Assembly: GCF_030848805.1 (NCBI RefSeq)
Contig: NC_092361.1
Location: 17,753,406-17,817,405 of the forward strand
Length of the DNA stretch: 64,000 bases
Reading direction: 5' to 3'
Origin: Temnothorax longispinosus
Taxonomy: Eukaryota > Arthropoda > Insecta > Hymenoptera > Formicidae
Positions 40,531-53,635 of the stretch are shown here, piece by piece. A program made the translations under genes and the position numbers. The notes under the pieces are model-generated. The model had not been told where the DNA came from, searched no databases, and saw nothing but the letters and a program-made list of their open reading frames with translations. Position 1 is the first letter of the stretch, and every line of letters begins with the position of its first letter.

Positions 40531-43500
40531 GAACTGGGTCGCAACGTTTCGCTGGGAAACGGCGTCAAAGAGGATATTAATTCTTGTACCACCGCTGCTT
40601 CTTGTGTCTCACGAGGCGTTTATGGCTTACGTCATTGCTGAACCGTTGTAAAACGCTGGTGAAGTCATCATAGTTTTTGTTATACTGGATTAAAATGTGT
40701 TAGCTGCATTTGCGCCGGTGCCGCGGTGGCTTTCAAATCCGTAAAACGATAAGTACGACACGGTATGCTACTCCACTACTTGAGACCTTTAACTTCAATG
40801 TTGCAGAATGGACGTAATATAACGTGACTTTACTGCATTCTCGTCCGAGTAGATTAACTTTCGCTGCGAATGGCGTCCGCGAAATATTACAAAAGCAACG
40901 CGACGTACTTGCGGCACGTTTATATTCAGCTTAGAGAAGGCTAGAAAGATTTATAAAATGAGAAGTCGCGGCAACAAATAGTTAAAATAAATTTTCAGTA
41001 ATAAACTGAATTATGTCTTCTTGCAAATTTTTGCACCAGTACGCTAGGAGTTACTTTATGCCAGAGAAAAAAAGTGGCAATTAATAAAGAAGCAAATGTA
41101 ACGAGGAATGTAAAGTAGGAAGAATCTTATTTCATTAGGAAAATTTTATTTCGCGACTAAGAGATGATTTTTATTTTAACGAGTAGTATCAATTAAATTG
41201 TAATCATCGAGCATAAATTCAAACGATTCAAATATTATTTCAGCGGAACCGTGACCTATATATTATTTTATTTTCTAAGAGACAACAATATCATCTTTTG
41301 CTAATGGCAAATGATGCAATCCTAAGAAAACGGTAATTAAGAAACATTAATCACTAAAACTTAAGGAACTGCAATCCATCATTTCTTATGGTGGTTGCAA
41401 AGCAATTAACTGTCACTTCTGAAACGCGAGAACTTTTAAGCCCCGTTAAATCCGTAATTCGATCAATTAAACTTCCTCTAAAAATAGACAGAGTGCAAGA
41501 ATTTTTATAACAAATTTACTAAAATCGATATCAAGTAAAGTTTTAAGCGTATTTTTTTATCCTTAAGCATATTTCTTACTTAAGGACTGGAAGCGATAAG
41601 AGATAAACGAAAAAGTTTACTCGTATAATAAATTTCATAGGTAATAATTTTAGAATAAATTTGTAGAATTACTTGCATATTCTTGTATGTTATTTGTATT
41701 TTTCCATCGTGTTTTATTGTGTGCGTCTCGCTGCAGCAAACTACACGGTTCTTCATTCGCTAAATCACGGCACCTCGTTTCACATAAAGCGAAATACACG
41801 AATTGCCTCTCTCGTTCAGCGCAATGCGCCAGTTAAAGTGAAATTACAGCTGGTGTAATGACGCTCGAGTTTCGTCTGTCGGTTTTCAAGCGCAAGTCGC
41901 GAAAAACACGTGTTCGAAATAGTTGAGAGGGAACATATTAAACTTATGCATGGGGCGAACGTTACGGAACATTTGCAGCTTGTATAATTGTATACACTCA
42001 ATAGCTTTAGGATTTTATATTCTATTACTAACACGCGTACGTGAAATATATATGGATATAAGGCGAGAAATAATTGCATGCATAATATACATCACGCACA
42101 TATGATATAAAATAATAGAACCTACATTATACGCTACATAGTACAAAACAATGATTGATATAAAAAAGAATTGAAAAGGATATTCTAAACATTTATCAAG
42201 TTTTAATCAAGAAGTATGCGACGATTTCGCAGTAATTATTAATTTAGGAAATTTGAAGGTTTAATTAATCATCCAACGAGTTACAAAATTGATCGAATGT
42301 TTCAAGAATATCCAGAAATGATTTAGAAATGCATTATCTATATAAAGAAAATGTCTTTTTCATAATATAAATATGATAAAAGTTCATTTGTTTACATTAA
42401 CTTATTTTCTCTATTCTTCCTTATAGTATGAAACAATTTCATAGGAATTTTAGATCATTTTTCATCAATTTCGTGTGCAACTATATCTTTACAATAAATA
42501 TATTGTAAATATCACTGAAATAAGGTATATAGAAATATTAGGAACAATTTTTTTGGGTACGTTTCATGCAATATTAATAAATGGAATAAAAAACAAATAC
42601 CGAAGTTAATTTCTAGCTACGCGGTGATTCACTACTTCCTAATTGTGATATATTTTCGTAAGGGATCATAAAAAAGGGATGAGCGCGTGAGGAAACTATT
42701 TCATGGTGAAGCGAGAAGTCAATGAAACGGCGAAAATGTGCCTATAAGAGAAAGAATGGCTAGGGAAACAGCGAGAAGTAAAATAAACCAGCAGCCATCC
42801 TCATATACCGGAAAAGCTTTTACTATTGTATTGTGCAAAACACATACACAGGCAAACACATACACACACACGCACACACGCACACGCACACGTTCAAATA
42901 ATAGAAATGAATTAGTGAGAAGAGTTATCCCCTCATTCTCCGTTTAGCGAAACGCCGAATGACCGCAGAACAACATGCGTAAACTTGGCATCCTACGTAA
43001 ACTTAATTTATCTATTTATCGCCTACAATTTCTTTAATGCCGATAGCATTTGCGACGTATATCATTTTGAAAAAGACAGACATTCGTACAAAATATGTCA
43101 CATTTCGATAAATTAGAATTTGGATCGGTTATAATTTAACGAATCTGGTAAAAAATCGAGCAGATTCGTGCTATTTTTAATTTTTTATTTGTTAATCTAT
43201 TACCTAATGTAATTGCGTTTTTTCGCTCTATCCCTTTCTAGATATTCGCTATCGTTCTTTGAAATTGTTTCGCTGCTTTACTGTTATTTTTAGCTCTGTT
43301 CTCTGTTCATTTAACCTTTAACCACATCCACGCTGTGTTTGTCAAATTAATTTTTCAGTATTTTTCTGCATTTTGATTCGTTTGCAATAGATATAAACGG
43401 TCAATGGAAAGGCAACAGGACACGGAGAACATCACGTTAATTTAAAATTTGTCGGGGCAGTTTTTGTAGATCTTGTTCCAATGACGGATGAAACGTCGTG

Positions 43501-46500
43501 TTAAAAATCACCGATCCATCAATCACGTCTGCTTTTCGTGAAATGTGAGTACTTGATTGTCTCTAGTTTCAAAAGGTCTTTTTACGAAAAGCTGAATAAA
43601 ATTGGAAACGTAAAATCAAACTAGGTGAATACTTGAACAAATTCTTATCCATAAAGAACAAAAGTATAGAAATTCTGAAGCAAGTTGTTTGACTTTTTTT
43701 TTAAACGAAAATAAGCAGAAATTTTTAATTCTGAAATAGCGTTAAACTGCAATATAAATATATACATTCCGTTTACACATATATTTGCAAAATTCTTACA
43801 CATATGAGAAACTTATATTACGTTTATCAAATAATTAAAATTCAAGTTCTACGCGCGACACTATGCATTGTTTTATTACTTAAAATACTATTTACGCGGC
43901 AAATATAAAATAATTAATTACATACAGAAATTGATTATTTTGTACTATTATTTGCTATCAGAAATCAAATATATTTTAACCTGTTTAGAATTAAATGTCA
44001 AACGAATACTATTTTCCACGGAATACGAAACGTTCGCAAAACGCTACTGCAAAACATTTGCAAATATTGCAAATGAAATGTTTGCTTGTGTTAGCGAAAA
44101 TGTCAGTGACTATTCGCGTTGAATTTAGCAGCCGCATTGGATAGGCAATTTTGATGCTCCGATGCGATTACGGAATAAAAATTAAGCGGACAAGAGCCAG
44201 CGAGAGAGAACGGATGCTGCGCCCTTTCCGAGGTACAATAAATGGTTGCTTTAATTCGGATCGACGTGTTCGGCATAATAACGTTGCGGGAATAACTAAT
44301 ACAGAACCATTATCGCGGTAACACCATATACCCCGCGTTTGCGTTTGCATAATGACGTGTAGCGCAATAAGAGTTCAATCAGGTAACGAGCGCGCGATTA
44401 TTGTTAAAATGCAATAAACTTACGCTGGTAAATCGAAAGGCAGTTGTTGATAGCATTTAATGCTGAATTGATAGTAGTATATCAATTCATTAATCATCCA
44501 ATAATTAAATAAATATCTTGAAACATCTTCTGAAACATTAATATGGGGAAAATACATCACAAGATATCATAACAAGCGTTCGACTCTTCTAACTTTTGAA
44601 AATATGAGCAAATAAATAATCTAATAAAGACATATTATTTTTTTTCATTAACATTTAATAATCTTATTAAATTCGCTAATTATTTTGTCTTATGTTATTA
44701 TACGCATCGACTATGTTTAATTATTTACAATATATCGCAAATGTCTTTAAGCTATATTGTACATTACAATAGATTTTTAAAATTAACATCGACATTAATT
44801 AATCCGCGATTCTGTATAGTTTAGTTAATTATAATCCCTTCGGCAAATTAGTTGTATCGGATTCTGTTAACGTTACTGTAAAAACTTGGGCTTTTCAACC
44901 GCAAGGCACGGGTGTTGAATTACAAACAAGAGTGCTTCGATTTTCCCTATTACGCGATGTAATCCGCAAGTAGCGCAGTTTGCGCCCACGTAATCAGCGA
45001 TTTTGGTCGAGCGTTCTAATTAGTGAGATTATGATGATTTCCATCGTGGGCGAAACCGCGTCGATGCAACATTTGTTGTTACATTGATTTGGCATCAATT
45101 GATCGACGTTGACAGCTCGAACGAGCTGTATTTTAACGGTATAGAGAAACGGATCGGTCGCGCAATTCACACGTTTCGCCCGGTTTGATGCGTTTCAGGA
45201 AATTGGTTTCATTACCGGCTCTTTTTAGCAAGAGCAAAATCGAGTTTTGGCGAATACGTATTGCTAGATTTTTTGCTTTCGTTTTTTTTTTTCGCTGATA
45301 ATTAAACCCGCACCCACAATTGTGCGCTGGAGCCAAGCTTTTGGGAGAGAGAAATCGTTAATTCGTTAACGCATTAATGCAATTTTTATCGATGACTGAT
45401 TTACAAAACGTAACACGATATTCATATGACGTTCGTGAAATGAAATTTGATATATATGTATATTCGCGTAAGAGAAAAATTATTTTACACGAATAGATTT
45501 TTAAGGCAAAAGCGAATATGCGAATGGAAATGTATACCTATTATTTGGAGATATTACATTTCAATCAGATATTAAAATTATAGAGAGAAAGAAGGATTTT
45601 TAAAACAGATGTTTTAAACAATTTTCAACAATTACAGAATAAAACAAAGTTTATCACTCTTGTAAGGAGATCGAGAGTCTCTACTTATAATATCAGTTTC
45701 CGTCGGAAGATAAAACGCCTTCCTCTAAACAGCTTCATCTTTTAAAGACAATTAATTCAGCTTCTTAGTACGAGAAAGAGAGCTCATTAACATTTCGCAA
45801 ACCCGTCGAATTCAATAAGAGTGGAAGTTCAGTTTGCAGATATTCCTCTCATTATTCTCATATTAAGAATGGCGCTTTTTATCGGATAATTATTGCCTAA
45901 TGGAATTCTGCCAATAAAAAGTTCATCATTCTTTCGTAATCGCCTTGTATTTAAGAGACATCTGTGAATCTCTTTAGCAAAAACTTCGATAATACTCAGG
46001 CAGGCTTCATTACGAAGTTTCGAGCTGCGTCTCCCTCGGCTTTGCTGTCCTATTCGATAATGGGAATTTGTTCGGGCAGATCGAAGCGGCTCGATTTGCA
46101 GCGTCGACGTGAATCGACAGGAAAGTGGTACGCCCCGTGAAACCTACATTCTTTATACGCGTTTGTCATAAGAATCATCTGGTTCAACGATAAATAATCG
46201 ATTGTCATCTGATGTGACAATTCCATTTTTTTCTTACACACAAAACATCGGCTATCGCCGTCGTTATTTATGGCATATCGGAGAACATTTAACATGAAAT
46301 TATTTGATGAGATTCTTAATTTAAAGTTTAGTCGTCATGTCAAAAGACAGCAGATTGGCAGGAAAATTGATAGTTCCTCGAAACAAGATCTAACTAGAGT
46401 TGCTCAAAGGCTGACACTGCAAATACACACTGGTATATAAACATATTCTTTTGGATGAATTACTGTATAGGGTGTATATGTGTTTTCCATATACATATAT

Positions 46501-47500
46501 TCTCTTTTGATTCGGATGTGGCGAGTAGGGTATCATGTGAATGCGTCTAATCTCGAGGGTCGTGTAATTATAGCTTTTAATATATATCAGTACTCTCGTA
46601 TTCGCTGTATAACAGGGCACACTATAATAATCACCTTAGACAGTCTAATCAGTCTGATAGCTGGTTGATCGTTAAGATACCTTCGTACATAGGGATCGAT
46701 CGAGCTGTTTAATATTCAAGAGGATAATCAACGATTGTAGGTGTACTCTAATTGACATAATCTCTAGTCTTACAATATTCATGTTCAGCTTATGCTTGGT
46801 TATTGTTATATCGTTATGTAACCTTAATTAGTAATTTAGTTCATCGCATCTCTCGATGAAAATTGCAAAAAGATGTTGCTGTATTATCTTTATAAATCGA
46901 CTCGTCAAATTACGTTTATCGCTATTTTACTGTATCTGTGGACCCCGTTTCAAGACCAATATATCCACAAGTAGGTTTATGATTACTGGAGACTATTAAT
47001 TTCCTGGTAAAAGATTAACGTTTTTTTCGTATCGTGAGAGATTAACCCATAATGAGAAAAAGTCTTACAATTTCTTAATTAGAAAAAGAATGTATCTATT
47101 ATGTAGGATTTGAAACAAATTGTTAAAATATTTACCAAAATATTCCGCGATTAATTTCTACTCATTCCTTCGATATTTAAGACGATTATGAGCACGAAAT
47201 TGTAGAATTCGAAGGCGACGAATCTATATAAAGATTAAAAAATGGGTAAACTCTGATTTATTTCTTAAAACACGAATGATAACGTAGAAATTTAAGTCGT
47301 AATCTCGAAGTTTACGCAATTTTGTGTCAGTTTAAGTCGAAATGAAATCCGATTACGTGTATTTCGAATCCGTTAATTAGGTTGCTAAATATTACGTCGT
47401 CTACTACGTGTCTTTTTGAGTACGACTATTATTATCTGTTGATTTATTTTTCCCGATAAACGTCAATTCTCGCAGATGGACGTTATCTTGCGTATTTTTT
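40531..47500. other. gene-free region
   Basis: A GC-richer block continues to about 40.95 kb. A nine-base dyad GAATTGATA/TATCAATTC lies near 44473-44496. The rest is AT-rich with the CA microsatellite at 42.84 kb. Confidence 0.5.
42838..42893 (+). repeat. imperfect (CA)n microsatellite
   Basis: ACAC repeats with TA and CG interruptions. Confidence 0.85.
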
Positions 47501-49619
47501 TTATTCCACCTACGACATTTGCAGAATGTGCAACCAAAATCGAGCACAGCTCGATACACCCATAGGACAAGCCCTCGAAGGGACGCGACGTCATATGATG
47601 GAATATTACGTAAGCCATTTCGCGTCATCATGCTATAAAAGGACGATTCAATATCGCCGTTCGGGGGCTTTACCCGTTCGAAGTTTAACTTGCACTCGGC
47701 TTTTAAACAGGAACGAGCGGTGCGTGGGTGAGCTATCGGAAGTGCTTCGAGATTTAATATATGAAAGTCTTTCGACGAGATCCGATGCCACCTTCGCTCT
47801 CGCGAAACTTTCGACTCGTGACGCGTTATTTCCGGCTCTGCGGAGGCTGTTTGCGGAACTCCACCGAACTTCTCTCCTCTTTTAAAGGTCGAAGACTCGC
47901 GCCCGGCATGTATTGTTATATACGTCGACGCTAAAATATCTCGCGACGCGAGACTCTCTGCGAAACTTTTTATTCAGTTCTACCTCCCCGTTGTATTTCC
48001 CTAGCGGCAGACCGGCGATCGGCGGTGAGATATAAAGGGCAAGCATGTTTGTATATCGCAATCAAAGGCCTGATATAACGCAGACTGTGAGCACTAGAAT
48101 AAGAATCTTAGAATTTCACTTTTCGAAATAAAAACTTATCAGGAAGAAAAACATTTTGATATAGCGCACATATTACTTACTTTATTTAGAATAATTAAGT
48201 AAAACAAATAGGAAATAATACTCCGCTTTTACATGTGTGAGAATTAATTCATTTTTTATAAAATATACTCGTATAAAAAAAGTCTGAACATATATTAATG
48301 CCGATAATTAATTAATGAACTTTAGCTACTTGGTTCTATAGTTATTCTCTTCCTTTTATTTTAGTACGTTTTCTGTCTCAATTTCTAATCTCGAGGCATA
48401 TTTAAATTCGCGCCGGAATTCAGGATAAAATTTTATTTATAATTTCACATAACGCCACGTATTTGTACATATATTTCGATCGTATATGCGTGCGCATTTC
48501 GTTTCCTCTCGAATGTTTCTCGTATTGTAGTCGTACATTAAATTATAAATAGAATTCTGTCACGACGATTTACAAATCGTCTAAAGTGGGCTTTACACAA
48601 GCGTGAAATATTTACCCGCGGGGGTAATCAATCGATCTTGTTCTAATCGAAGTTTCCTACTTACACAACCAGTATACCCAGACTCGTATAAACAGACGAG
48701 GGATATCTATAGCAATTTTCTCTCTCGACGCATCTCCTATTTCGTTTCGATTCGCGCGTTGCGGCGCGGCGGAGCGGAGAATGAAACGGTAACTCTTCGC
48801 GTAGCGGTCGTTACGTAAGTCGATCTATCCTGTTTGTGGGGCGAGAGCTTTACCGTCGCCATCAGCGGAAAGTGCGCAAAAAGGCGAGCTGCACGACCGC
48901 GACTAAATGTGGATGCGGCGAAATTCTCAACAATTGCGATGTGTCAACTAGAGTAAAAAATTTCCCCGCCGCGAGGAAGTATCGGGTCCGGCATTCCGTG
49001 AGAATCTCTCATCGTGTTTCGCCGTACATACTTTCCCGGCCATATAGCCAGATCGGAGATGGAAATCGCGCACGGAACATTCGAACGAGCTCTCCTCACT
49101 CTCGTGGATCTCGTAAAGCTCGGGATTCCTTTCTTCAGTATGTCCGCTACATATGCGCGCACGCGCACGTACTTATGTGTGTGTGTCAGCCAGTTGGCAT
49201 TTGTCGTTCCGTCCACAGAATCCCATAAAGTACGAGGTACGAGGGAAATGGAAAAACCAACGGAGATGAACGTTCTTGCGAACGAAATCAAAGCCATCTC
49301 ACCGAAGGCTACAGGAAAATCAAGTTTCTTAACTCGAGATGGCCCGGGTTCAAAGGGCGAAAGCCCCATGATGCATGAAGACATAACGCGAAGAAGTTAT
49401 ATTTCTTCGTCGGCAAATGGAAAATAACATTAGAACGAATATTGCATTTGAAAAAGCAGCGACGAAAAACTGGTGCGCAAAAGTCGCGCGTGAGTATATA
49501 AAGAGAGTTATGGCGAGGTGTAAATAAATTTTTCTGATTAATATTTGCGCTTTCAAATATTGATTTATATATTTTCTGGATACGCGAAAACAGAGAAAAA
49601 TATTTATAAAAAGATAACT
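47501..49619. other. GC-rich islands downstream of sNPFR
   Basis: Islands at 47.53-48.05 and 48.59-49.40 kb carry overlapping open frames on both strands. Apart from the weak candidate at 49014-49427, nothing looks coding. A regulatory role or an unrecognised transcript is possible. Confidence 0.4.
49014..49427 (+). other. unassigned open frame, 137 codons (weak candidate exon)
   Basis: This frame lies just beyond the 3' end of sNPFR on the opposite strand. Its last 60 codons (from about 49248) read like protein: MEKPTEMNVLANEIKAISPK, then GKSSFLTRDGPGSKGES, with balanced charged residues and no low complexity. I recognise no domain. The complementary strand is also open here (49384-48944, 146 codons), so this may be chance in a GC-rich island. 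It could also be an exon of an antisense gene or a repeat-derived fragment. Confidence 0.15.
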
Positions 49620-49660
49620 TTTATTATCGCTGTGCAAGGCGAAAGTGATTTTTATTTATT
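49620..49660 (-). terminator. candidate polyadenylation signals of sNPFR
   Basis: On the minus strand two overlapping AATAAA hexamers occur at 49660-49651, about 210 nt after the stop codon, and a third at 49625-49620. They are the nearest canonical signals downstream of the tail exon. No cleavage site can be confirmed from sequence alone. Confidence 0.45.
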
Positions 49661-49867
49661 TAGTCAATGTTCCAGAAAATGGAACGAAATTTGGCGAGGA
49701 ACAAAGTTGGCCGAATCGCAAACAGTACTGTCACTGGCTTGACAGTGAACGATAGAATTGCTCTCCTGCCGTGGCATCTCGATTGTGGTAGTTGATGTTT
49801 ACTTCGTCCAACGTCTAACAGCTTTTTCGTATAACGAAATGTATTTGCGTACCTTTCGCGTTTTCCC

Positions 49868-50104
49868 TCACAGAGCCGCGTCGTTGAAATCTTTCGAGGA
49901 GCTCGAGGGTTGATCCAGCTCCTTCGAGATGTTCGTTGTCTGCTCCAGAATGATCATCTCGCATCCCTCGGGATTCTGCGTTTTCGTGCTGGGCAGCAGA
50001 GTCTCTTGCAAGGTGTTATTACCGTTACATATCTTGTCGCCCCTGCAGCTCTCCTTGGTCCTCGGAGTGCTGTTGCTGGAGTTCCTTGAATAACACGGTA
50101 GGAC
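49868..50104 (-). CDS. sNPFR: short neuropeptide F receptor, C-terminal tail exon (residues 311-388)
   Basis: This exon codes for 78 residues and a TGA stop. It begins VLPCYSRNSS, so C314 is placed just after helix 8 as a likely palmitoylation site. The middle carries NGNNTLQETLLPST, which resembles the conserved tail segment of insect sNPF receptors, and the end is rich in Ser and Thr (QPSSSSKDFNDAAL), the usual target of receptor kinases and arrestin. The same frame stays open upstream to an ATG at 50251, but that stretch lies in the intron, has no receptor similarity, and precedes a good acceptor. I therefore start the exon at 50104. The assignment rests on splice phase and tail similarity. 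Confidence 0.85.
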   Translation of the reverse strand, partial: VLPCYSRNSSNSTPRTKESCRGDKICNGNNTLQETLLPSTKTQNPEGCEMIILEQTTNISKELDQPSSSSKDFNDAAL

Positions 50105-52659
50105 CTGCGAAAATAATGGCGCGTGATTTTTTTCATTCAATAGTTTTCTAGCGATGGTTTTGATCGATAGTATGCGACTCCGGCATTTAATCTTTTGACT
50201 CCCAAGCGAGGTGAGCCTCATAAATGATTTTCTTGCGAATAATTCTGCCATGAAATTTTCATAATTTTTGTGGATTTTTCTAATTTACTTTTAAGTTATA
50301 AGCTTTTATTTGAAACAAATAAATGCTATACAAATAATGTATACAATTTTCAAGAAGATATGACTTATTTACTCGAGGCGAGCCATTCGGCCCACTTGGA
50401 CGGTTATGTCTCAGAAATCAGCATGGGAGTTATATGGAAAGGTTATGCATTTTTTTCAAATGATTTGTTATTACTAACTTACGTCAAATTGAATCCTAAC
50501 TAATTTACACCACTCAATTAACAACTTAATATGCATACTCGTCAAATTTAACCAGGTAAATTATATATTTACCAAGTAATTGAAATAATATCTCTTAAAA
50601 GTTAGCTCAGTTTTCCGATTATCAATTTCATTAATTTAACACGCTGATCTCATTTTCTCCACATATGCATGTTCAACCGAGCGATATTTGGCTTCGCGTA
50701 GTCTCATTTATCAGCGATATTTCTCAGAGAAAGACGCGTTTAAATTAATTTTACACCCAGACGAAATTATTAATCGATCCTGTAATTGCAGTTTATGAGA
50801 GCGCTCCGAGTCGTTATGGGACAATCGTCAAGCATATTTTATTATTGCGGAACTTGAGGTCGGAAATTGATGAAAGGGCGTAATCAAGTCGTAGCAGATG
50901 TGGATAATTAAAAATTAATTCTATGCGGGTCGAGAAAAATTAATCGGACTTGACGAGCACGATGAAAATGCTCGTGACTCTCGCGCGAGACTCAACTTTC
51001 ATTGATACCAGAGCATTTTGCATAAGAGTAGAATGACGTCGCAAAATCAAATTCTCTAATATTAATTCCTCTTAATTATCGAGAGTTTATAAAACGATGT
51101 CCTAATGTCACAACAGAAAGCAATAGATCGTATCAAATACCTAATATTATATTGCTCGCGTTTCTATTTCTGTGGCAAAATAAACATATCTATAAAGAGG
51201 AAAATAAATGAAAAGATAGGAAAGCAATACAATGAAAATGTATGGAAGAAAAATAACAGAAACGAAGCGCGATGTAAAATTCTACACACATTTCCCAATA
51301 GATAAATATATAATAAATATATAAAAATATATAAAAAAATAAATATATAAAGAGGAAAATAAATGAAAAGAGAGAAAAGCAATACAATGAAAATGAATGG
51401 TAGAAAAATAACAGAAACGAAGCGCAATGTAAAATCCTACATATATTTCCTAATAGAACATCAGGAAACGAGAAAATACCGCAAAATATGAAGCATTCTC
51501 GTTACACATAAATCTTTTTCCGTTCTATGAATTTGCAAATAGCGAGGGTAAAGTCTTTTCGCGAAAACAATAAAGAGCGCGAGTCATCCTTTTATACCAT
51601 TTTTACCTTGGCAAATGCGACCGTGAATCGAAACCGCCAATCGGCATCTTTGAGAGAATCGATTGAATACTAACTATAATTCAGAATGCAAGTTGAAGTT
51701 GCATTCAATAGACACCCGGCAAAATATATACTATCTTCCCGGCGCACGTACGTTGATGTCCGAAACACGTTTCATCATTTCGCGAACGTGCAGACACGGA
51801 GGGAAGAAATAGCTCGACGCTGCAAATTAATTTCGGCGCGCGATAGAATTCAAGCTGCTGGTTTCTCCCCGAGCGTATTGCAATTGAGAACATAACGCAT
51901 CAAATTGTCGCTCCTTCGATGGTTTCGATGTAAACAGTTCTGTCCCAATTACTTAAAGTGCATTCCTGCACGATCCACCTTAGAAATTGCATGCAGTTAA
52001 TTATAAATGCATTAGACGTATCCGCGTAATATTACGCATACTCAAAAAGCTTTACCATGTAAAGTATATTAAAACGAACGTTGCATGCAATGATCTGTAA
52101 CATTGCTTTATTTTATAAAAGTATTTGCCTAACATTCTTGTCTAAAAATTTAAAAAATTCTGAAAACAATGCTATTACAATAATTTTTAATATTACTTTT
52201 TTCATAAAGATATTATCTAGCTTTCTAATTTAAAAAGCTCTGGGAATAAGTTGCCGATTCGTGTTCGAGAACGCGCTTGCTTCGAGATATTTAATTTTTA
52301 ACGCACCATTTCTGCGGCTGGGCACGTACACGGAACTTTTCCGAATGGTTTAGCTTATTTCCTAAATTTCTATTTACATTTTCTAGGGGAAACGGTATAA
52401 CTGCAATCAGAGTCCATTACGAAAAGTTCCATAATACGTGCCCTGAATAGTTTCGCGAATTATTTTACGCAAAGTATTATACGTTTGCTCTCCGACCGTA
52501 ATAAGAATGATCTATTTGCTGGTGTATACCTCGCGGATGAATGAGAAACAATGAAATGCATTATCCGGTAATTTCAAAAGGCGCCCAACTTGCGGCCTTG
52601 GCTCTCACGACGTGATATTGGAAAGAAACGAAAGGCGGACAAGCTCAATACGTACACAC
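50105..52659 (-). other. sNPFR intron
   Basis: The intron runs from gtgtgt at its 5' end (52659) to ttttcgcag at its 3' end (50105). It is mostly AT-rich non-coding DNA, with a tandem duplication at 51191-51455 and a somewhat GC-richer patch at about 51.69-51.90 kb. If it is retained, translation continues past Q310 for only four residues (VCTY) before a stop at 52645. Confidence 0.82.
51191..51455. repeat. 110-bp tandem duplication inside the sNPFR intron (period 155 bp)
   Basis: Copies 51191-51300 and 51346-51455 share TATAAAGAGGAAAATAAATG, AAAGCAATACAATGAAAATG and ACAGAAACGAAGCGC with few differences. They are separated by an AT-rich spacer of ATATAAA units. Confidence 0.85.
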
Positions 52660-53589
52660 CTGTTTGAATTCCTTGCGGAAGTTGTCGTTGAGCCAGGCGT
52701 AAAGGAACGGATTGTAGCAGGTACTGCTCATGGCGATGCAGTGCGACATGAAGAAGCAGAACTTGTAGTAGGACCAGCTGTTGGCGTCCGAGTAAAAGTC
52801 ATCGACGACGTTGACGATGTTGAGCGGCAACCAAGACACGCCGAATATGGCGACCATGGCGATCAGCATCCGATTGGTGCGACGCTTCCTCTCGCGATCC
52901 GTTTCCTCGCGCTTGCTGGTCTTGCTGCCGGGTTTGGCGCGCGCTCGATCGTTCAGCTTGATCGACACGCATATGTAGCAGAAGGCGATTACGAAGAACG
53001 GCACGACGAACTGCAGTATCGAGGTGAGCGAGCTGAAGACCTTGCGAAATGGCTCGCTGGGCCAGTTCTCCTCGCAGAAGGACATATACTTTTCCTCCAG
53101 CTGCTGCATGTAAAGCCCGTACGGCAGGGTGACCAGTAACGCGACCATCCAAATGCTCACGATGATCGCCAGGCACATCTTGATCTTCATGCGCGGATGG
53201 AACGGATAGAGGATTACCAGGAACCGGTCGACGGCTATGCTCGTCAGCGTGAGCGTGCTGATGTACACGCTGACCCCCTGGGCGTAGGGCACCAGATGGC
53301 AGAGGGTGTTACCGAAGACCCAGCCGTTCATGAAGGTGTACAAGGGGGTGAAGGGCACGGCCAGCACGCACAGCAGCACGTCGCTGAGCGCGAGGTTCGT
53401 GATGAAAAGATTGGTGACGGTGTGCATCTGGCGGTTCCGCCCGACGACGAAGACCACCAGCACGTTGCCGAATATGCCGAGCACGAAGATGACGATGTAG
53501 AACACGCAGAATACGATCTGGACCGTCAGATTCGACGTCATGTCCTCCGTCTGCACGTAGCTGGAGTTGCGCGCCGACACGTTCTGCAT
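52660..53589 (-). CDS. sNPFR: short neuropeptide F receptor, seven-transmembrane exon (residues 1-310)
   Basis: This exon codes for the whole seven-helix core of a rhodopsin-class neuropeptide receptor at the plasma membrane. In the family the ligand is short neuropeptide F (C-terminal RLRF-amide), controlling feeding, growth and reproduction. The extracellular N-terminus (residues 1-23) has three N-glycosylation sequons, N3, N8 and N20. TM1 spans about 24-48 with the GN motif at 41-42, and TM2 has LALSD ending at D70. C97 and C172 are the expected disulfide pair. The TM3 end is DRF (121-123) instead of the classical DRY. TM6 has SWLP (252-255) in place of CWLP, and TM7 has NPFLY (293-297). 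Loop 3 (211-240) is very basic. The stretch NLFITNLALSD and the TM3 stretch ISTLTLTSIAVDR are typical of sNPF receptors, not of the long NPF receptor. The start is the first ATG in this open frame; it has a purine at -3. Confidence 0.93.
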
Positions 53590-53635
53590 GGCGACCAGGA
53601 CGACCGACGAGGCCGACGTTACTTGCGTTGTGTTG

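Larger units (their letters stand above)
49868..53589 (-). other. sNPFR: sNPFR gene model (coding part): two exons and one intron
   Basis: The coding model joins 53589-52660 to 50104-49868 on the minus strand and predicts 388 residues. The upstream exon ends in AAACAG followed by gtgtgt, a consensus donor. The downstream exon follows ttttcgcag, a consensus acceptor. Both sides are in phase 0, so the join reads KEFKQ then VLPCY, which is the normal helix-8 and tail sequence of insect sNPF receptors. The intron (52659-50105, 2,555 bp) is AT-rich and contains a tandem duplication at 51191-51455. I found no further coding exon. Untranslated exons upstream of 53589 are likely but could not be placed. 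Confidence 0.88.

Noticed and set aside
49954..50251. Open frames extending upstream of the tail exon, starting at ATG 50251
   Set aside because: They lie in the intron. The acceptor at 50105 and the phase-0 join explain the tail without them.
52799..53176. Second minus-strand frame (125 codons) inside the receptor exon
   Set aside because: It is a frame-shifted reading of the receptor sequence.
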